This document shows positions 62,859 to 64,000 of a stretch of DNA of 64,000 nt, piece after piece. The stretch lies in assembly GCA_022565355.1 (NCBI GenBank), contig JAIUMU010000003.1, forward strand, positions 245,989 to 309,988, written 5' to 3'. Below the pieces are notes generated by a model that saw only the letters and a program-made list of their open reading frames with translations, was not told the DNA's origin and did not search any database. How positions within the stretch are numbered: the stretch's first letter is position 1; every line of letters begins with the position of its first letter. The stretch comes from Idiomarina sp. (GTDB lineage: Bacteria; Pseudomonadota; Gammaproteobacteria; Enterobacterales; Alteromonadaceae). Both the position numbers and the translations under genes were made by a program.

Positions 62859-63632
62859 AGTAAGCCGCGATAACATTTCATCACTTGTGCGCAGTGCCCG
62901 GCTGTTAATTTCGTATGCGCGCTGGGTTTGAATCATGTTCACCATTTCTTCAACCACGTTTACATTCGAAGTTTCTACATAGCCTTGGAACAATCTGCCA
63001 GTGCCGTTATCGCCAGGCGAGTACTCATTGCGTGGCCCAGACGAAGCTGTTTCACGGTACAAGTTGCCACCTACCGCTTCTAAACCTGTGTCGTTAATGA
63101 AGGTGGCTAAGGTAATTTGGCCTACTTCATTTGGCTGCGGGTTGCCTGGTGTAGTAACCGACACGATGCCATCTTCGCCAATGGTAACGCTCAGGGCATT
63201 GGCTGGAATAAAGATACCCGGCTCTAATGGGTAGCCACTTGCAGTAACCATTTGGCCGTTTTCATTTAATTGAAAACTACCATCACGGGTATAGGCCACT
63301 TCGCCATCTGGCATCAGAACTTGGAAAAAGCCCTTGCCGTTAATCGCCAAATCCCGCGAGTTATCGGTTGATACTAAGCCACCTTGCGTGTGCAACCGTT
63401 CAGTTGCCACAGGCCGCACACCGGTACCTACCTGCATACCAGAAGGTAAGCGATCTTGGGCATTATTCATGGCGCCAGGTTGGCGCATATTTTGGTACAA
63501 CAAATCTTCGAATACAGCACGTGATTGTTTAAAGCCCGTGGTATTCACGTTGGCCAAGTTATTGGTAATCACGTCCATCTGGAACTGTTGTGCTTCTAAG
63601 CCGGTTTTGCCGGTCCAAAGTGATTTAATCAT
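62850..63632 (-). CDS. flgG: Distal rod protein FlgG
   Basis: A 260-residue rod protein. The N-terminus [47 protein letters not shown] and C-terminus [42 protein letters not shown] are diagnostic. Its TAA stop is inside the first unit of a 15-bp tandem array. GGAGATAG precedes the ATG. It lies 14 bp after flgF. Confidence 0.97.
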   Translation of the reverse strand: MIKSLWTGKTGLEAQQFQMDVITNNLANVNTTGFKQSRAVFEDLLYQNMRQPGAMNNAQDRLPSGMQVGTGVRPVATERLHTQGGLVSTDNSRDLAINGKGFFQVLMPDGEVAYTRDGSFQLNENGQMVTASGYPLEPGIFIPANALSVTIGEDGIVSVTTPGNPQPNEVGQITLATFINDTGLEAVGGNLYRETASSGPRNEYSPGDNGTGRLFQGYVETSNVNVVEEMVNMIQTQRAYEINSRALRTSDEMLSRLTQL

Positions 63633-63646
63633 CTGCTATCTCCAAT

Positions 63647-64000
63647 CTAACCTTGTACCGACAGTAAGCTATTCGCACGTTGCGAATTCTCGTCGGCAGT
63701 AGAAATTACTTTCATCTGCATATCGTATTTGCGCTGGTTACTAATCATTGCCACCATCGCTTCTACTGCACTCACGTTACTGCCCTCTAACGCGCCAGTA
63801 GCAATCTTGGCATTTTCATCACGTGCCAAAACACCACCCTCTACTGGCCGAAACAAGCCATCTAAGCCGCGCTCAAGCTGGTTTGCGGTGCCGTTCACTA
63901 CTTTTAAGCGATCAATTTCAGCAAGCTCGGTAGAACGAGCGCCCTCACCTTTCATGGTGATCGTGCCATCGTCGCCAATAGTGATTTCAGCGCCCAACGG
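63647..64000 (-). CDS. flgF: Proximal rod protein FlgF, C-terminal part (runs off the window)
   Basis: About 117 C-terminal residues of FlgF: LGAEITIGDDGTITMKGEGARSTELAEIDRLKVV and GALEGSNVSAVEAMVAMISNQRKYDMQMKVISTADENSQRANSLLSVQG, the normal end of the family, just before flgG. The N-terminal part is beyond the window. Confidence 0.94.
   Translation of the reverse strand, partial: PLGAEITIGDDGTITMKGEGARSTELAEIDRLKVVNGTANQLERGLDGLFRPVEGGVLARDENAKIATGALEGSNVSAVEAMVAMISNQRKYDMQMKVISTADENSQRANSLLSVQG

Overview
The window is a 64 kb chromosomal segment from a motile Gram-negative bacterium, most likely a gammaproteobacterium. TrhP (YegQ), YfhL, RlmJ, CpdB and GcdH all look gammaproteobacterial, and several OmpA-family outer-membrane proteins are present. 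GC content looks moderate by eye. A marine Alteromonadales/Idiomarina-like host is my guess, not something the sequence proves. The flagellar regulation is a mixture: an FlhDC master regulator of the enterobacterial/betaproteobacterial kind sits with the polar-flagellum GTPase FlhF, and no sigma-54-type flagellar regulator is visible.

Layout. 1-1.9 kb: an ArsR/BigR(YgaV)-like repressor, a YgaP-like membrane protein and the start of an RND efflux pump, with two copies of one inverted repeat that is probably the operator. 2.1-3.7 kb: the tRNA-hydroxylation pair trhP-yfhL, ending in a 15-bp tandem array. 3.8-7.2 kb: gcdH followed by a fused E1 alpha/beta 2-oxoacid dehydrogenase. 7.3-15.7 kb: housekeeping and envelope genes (a coiled-coil membrane protein, OmpA, a DUF4382 lipoprotein, CpdB, RlmJ, a class C serine hydrolase).

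15.7-38.1 kb: flagellar region I. flhB-flhA-flhF-(short flhG)-fliA and motAB-flhDC read leftwards, with a FliK-like/FlhB-like pair, fliDST and a YcgR/HD-GYP fusion. fliC, a 1369-residue multidomain glycosyltransferase/methyltransferase, an EamA transporter and flaG read rightwards. 38.1-45.2 kb: an archaic (Csu-type) chaperone-usher pilus operon extended by an OmpA-like protein and an EAL phosphodiesterase. 45.7-64 kb: flagellar region II. A small HTH regulator, then fliE divergent from fliFGHIJK-fliLMNOPQR; convergent with these are flgL, K, J, I, H, G and the 3' part of flgF.

How the genes work together. FlhDC is expected to switch on the basal-body and export genes and FliA. FliA promoters with a -35 close to TAAAGTTT and a -10 close to GCCGATAA, 11 bp apart, stand before motAB, fliD, the YcgR/HD-GYP gene, fliC, flaG and, more weakly, flgKL. 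The best leads for something undescribed are: an FlhG reduced to about 156 residues that keeps the DQAxGLR FlhF-activating motif but has no P-loop, next to an FlhF carrying about 370 extra residues; the flagellin-linked TPR-GT41-FkbM-GT-A-methyltransferase megaprotein; and 15-bp tandem arrays that begin at stop codons and repeat the stop codon in frame.
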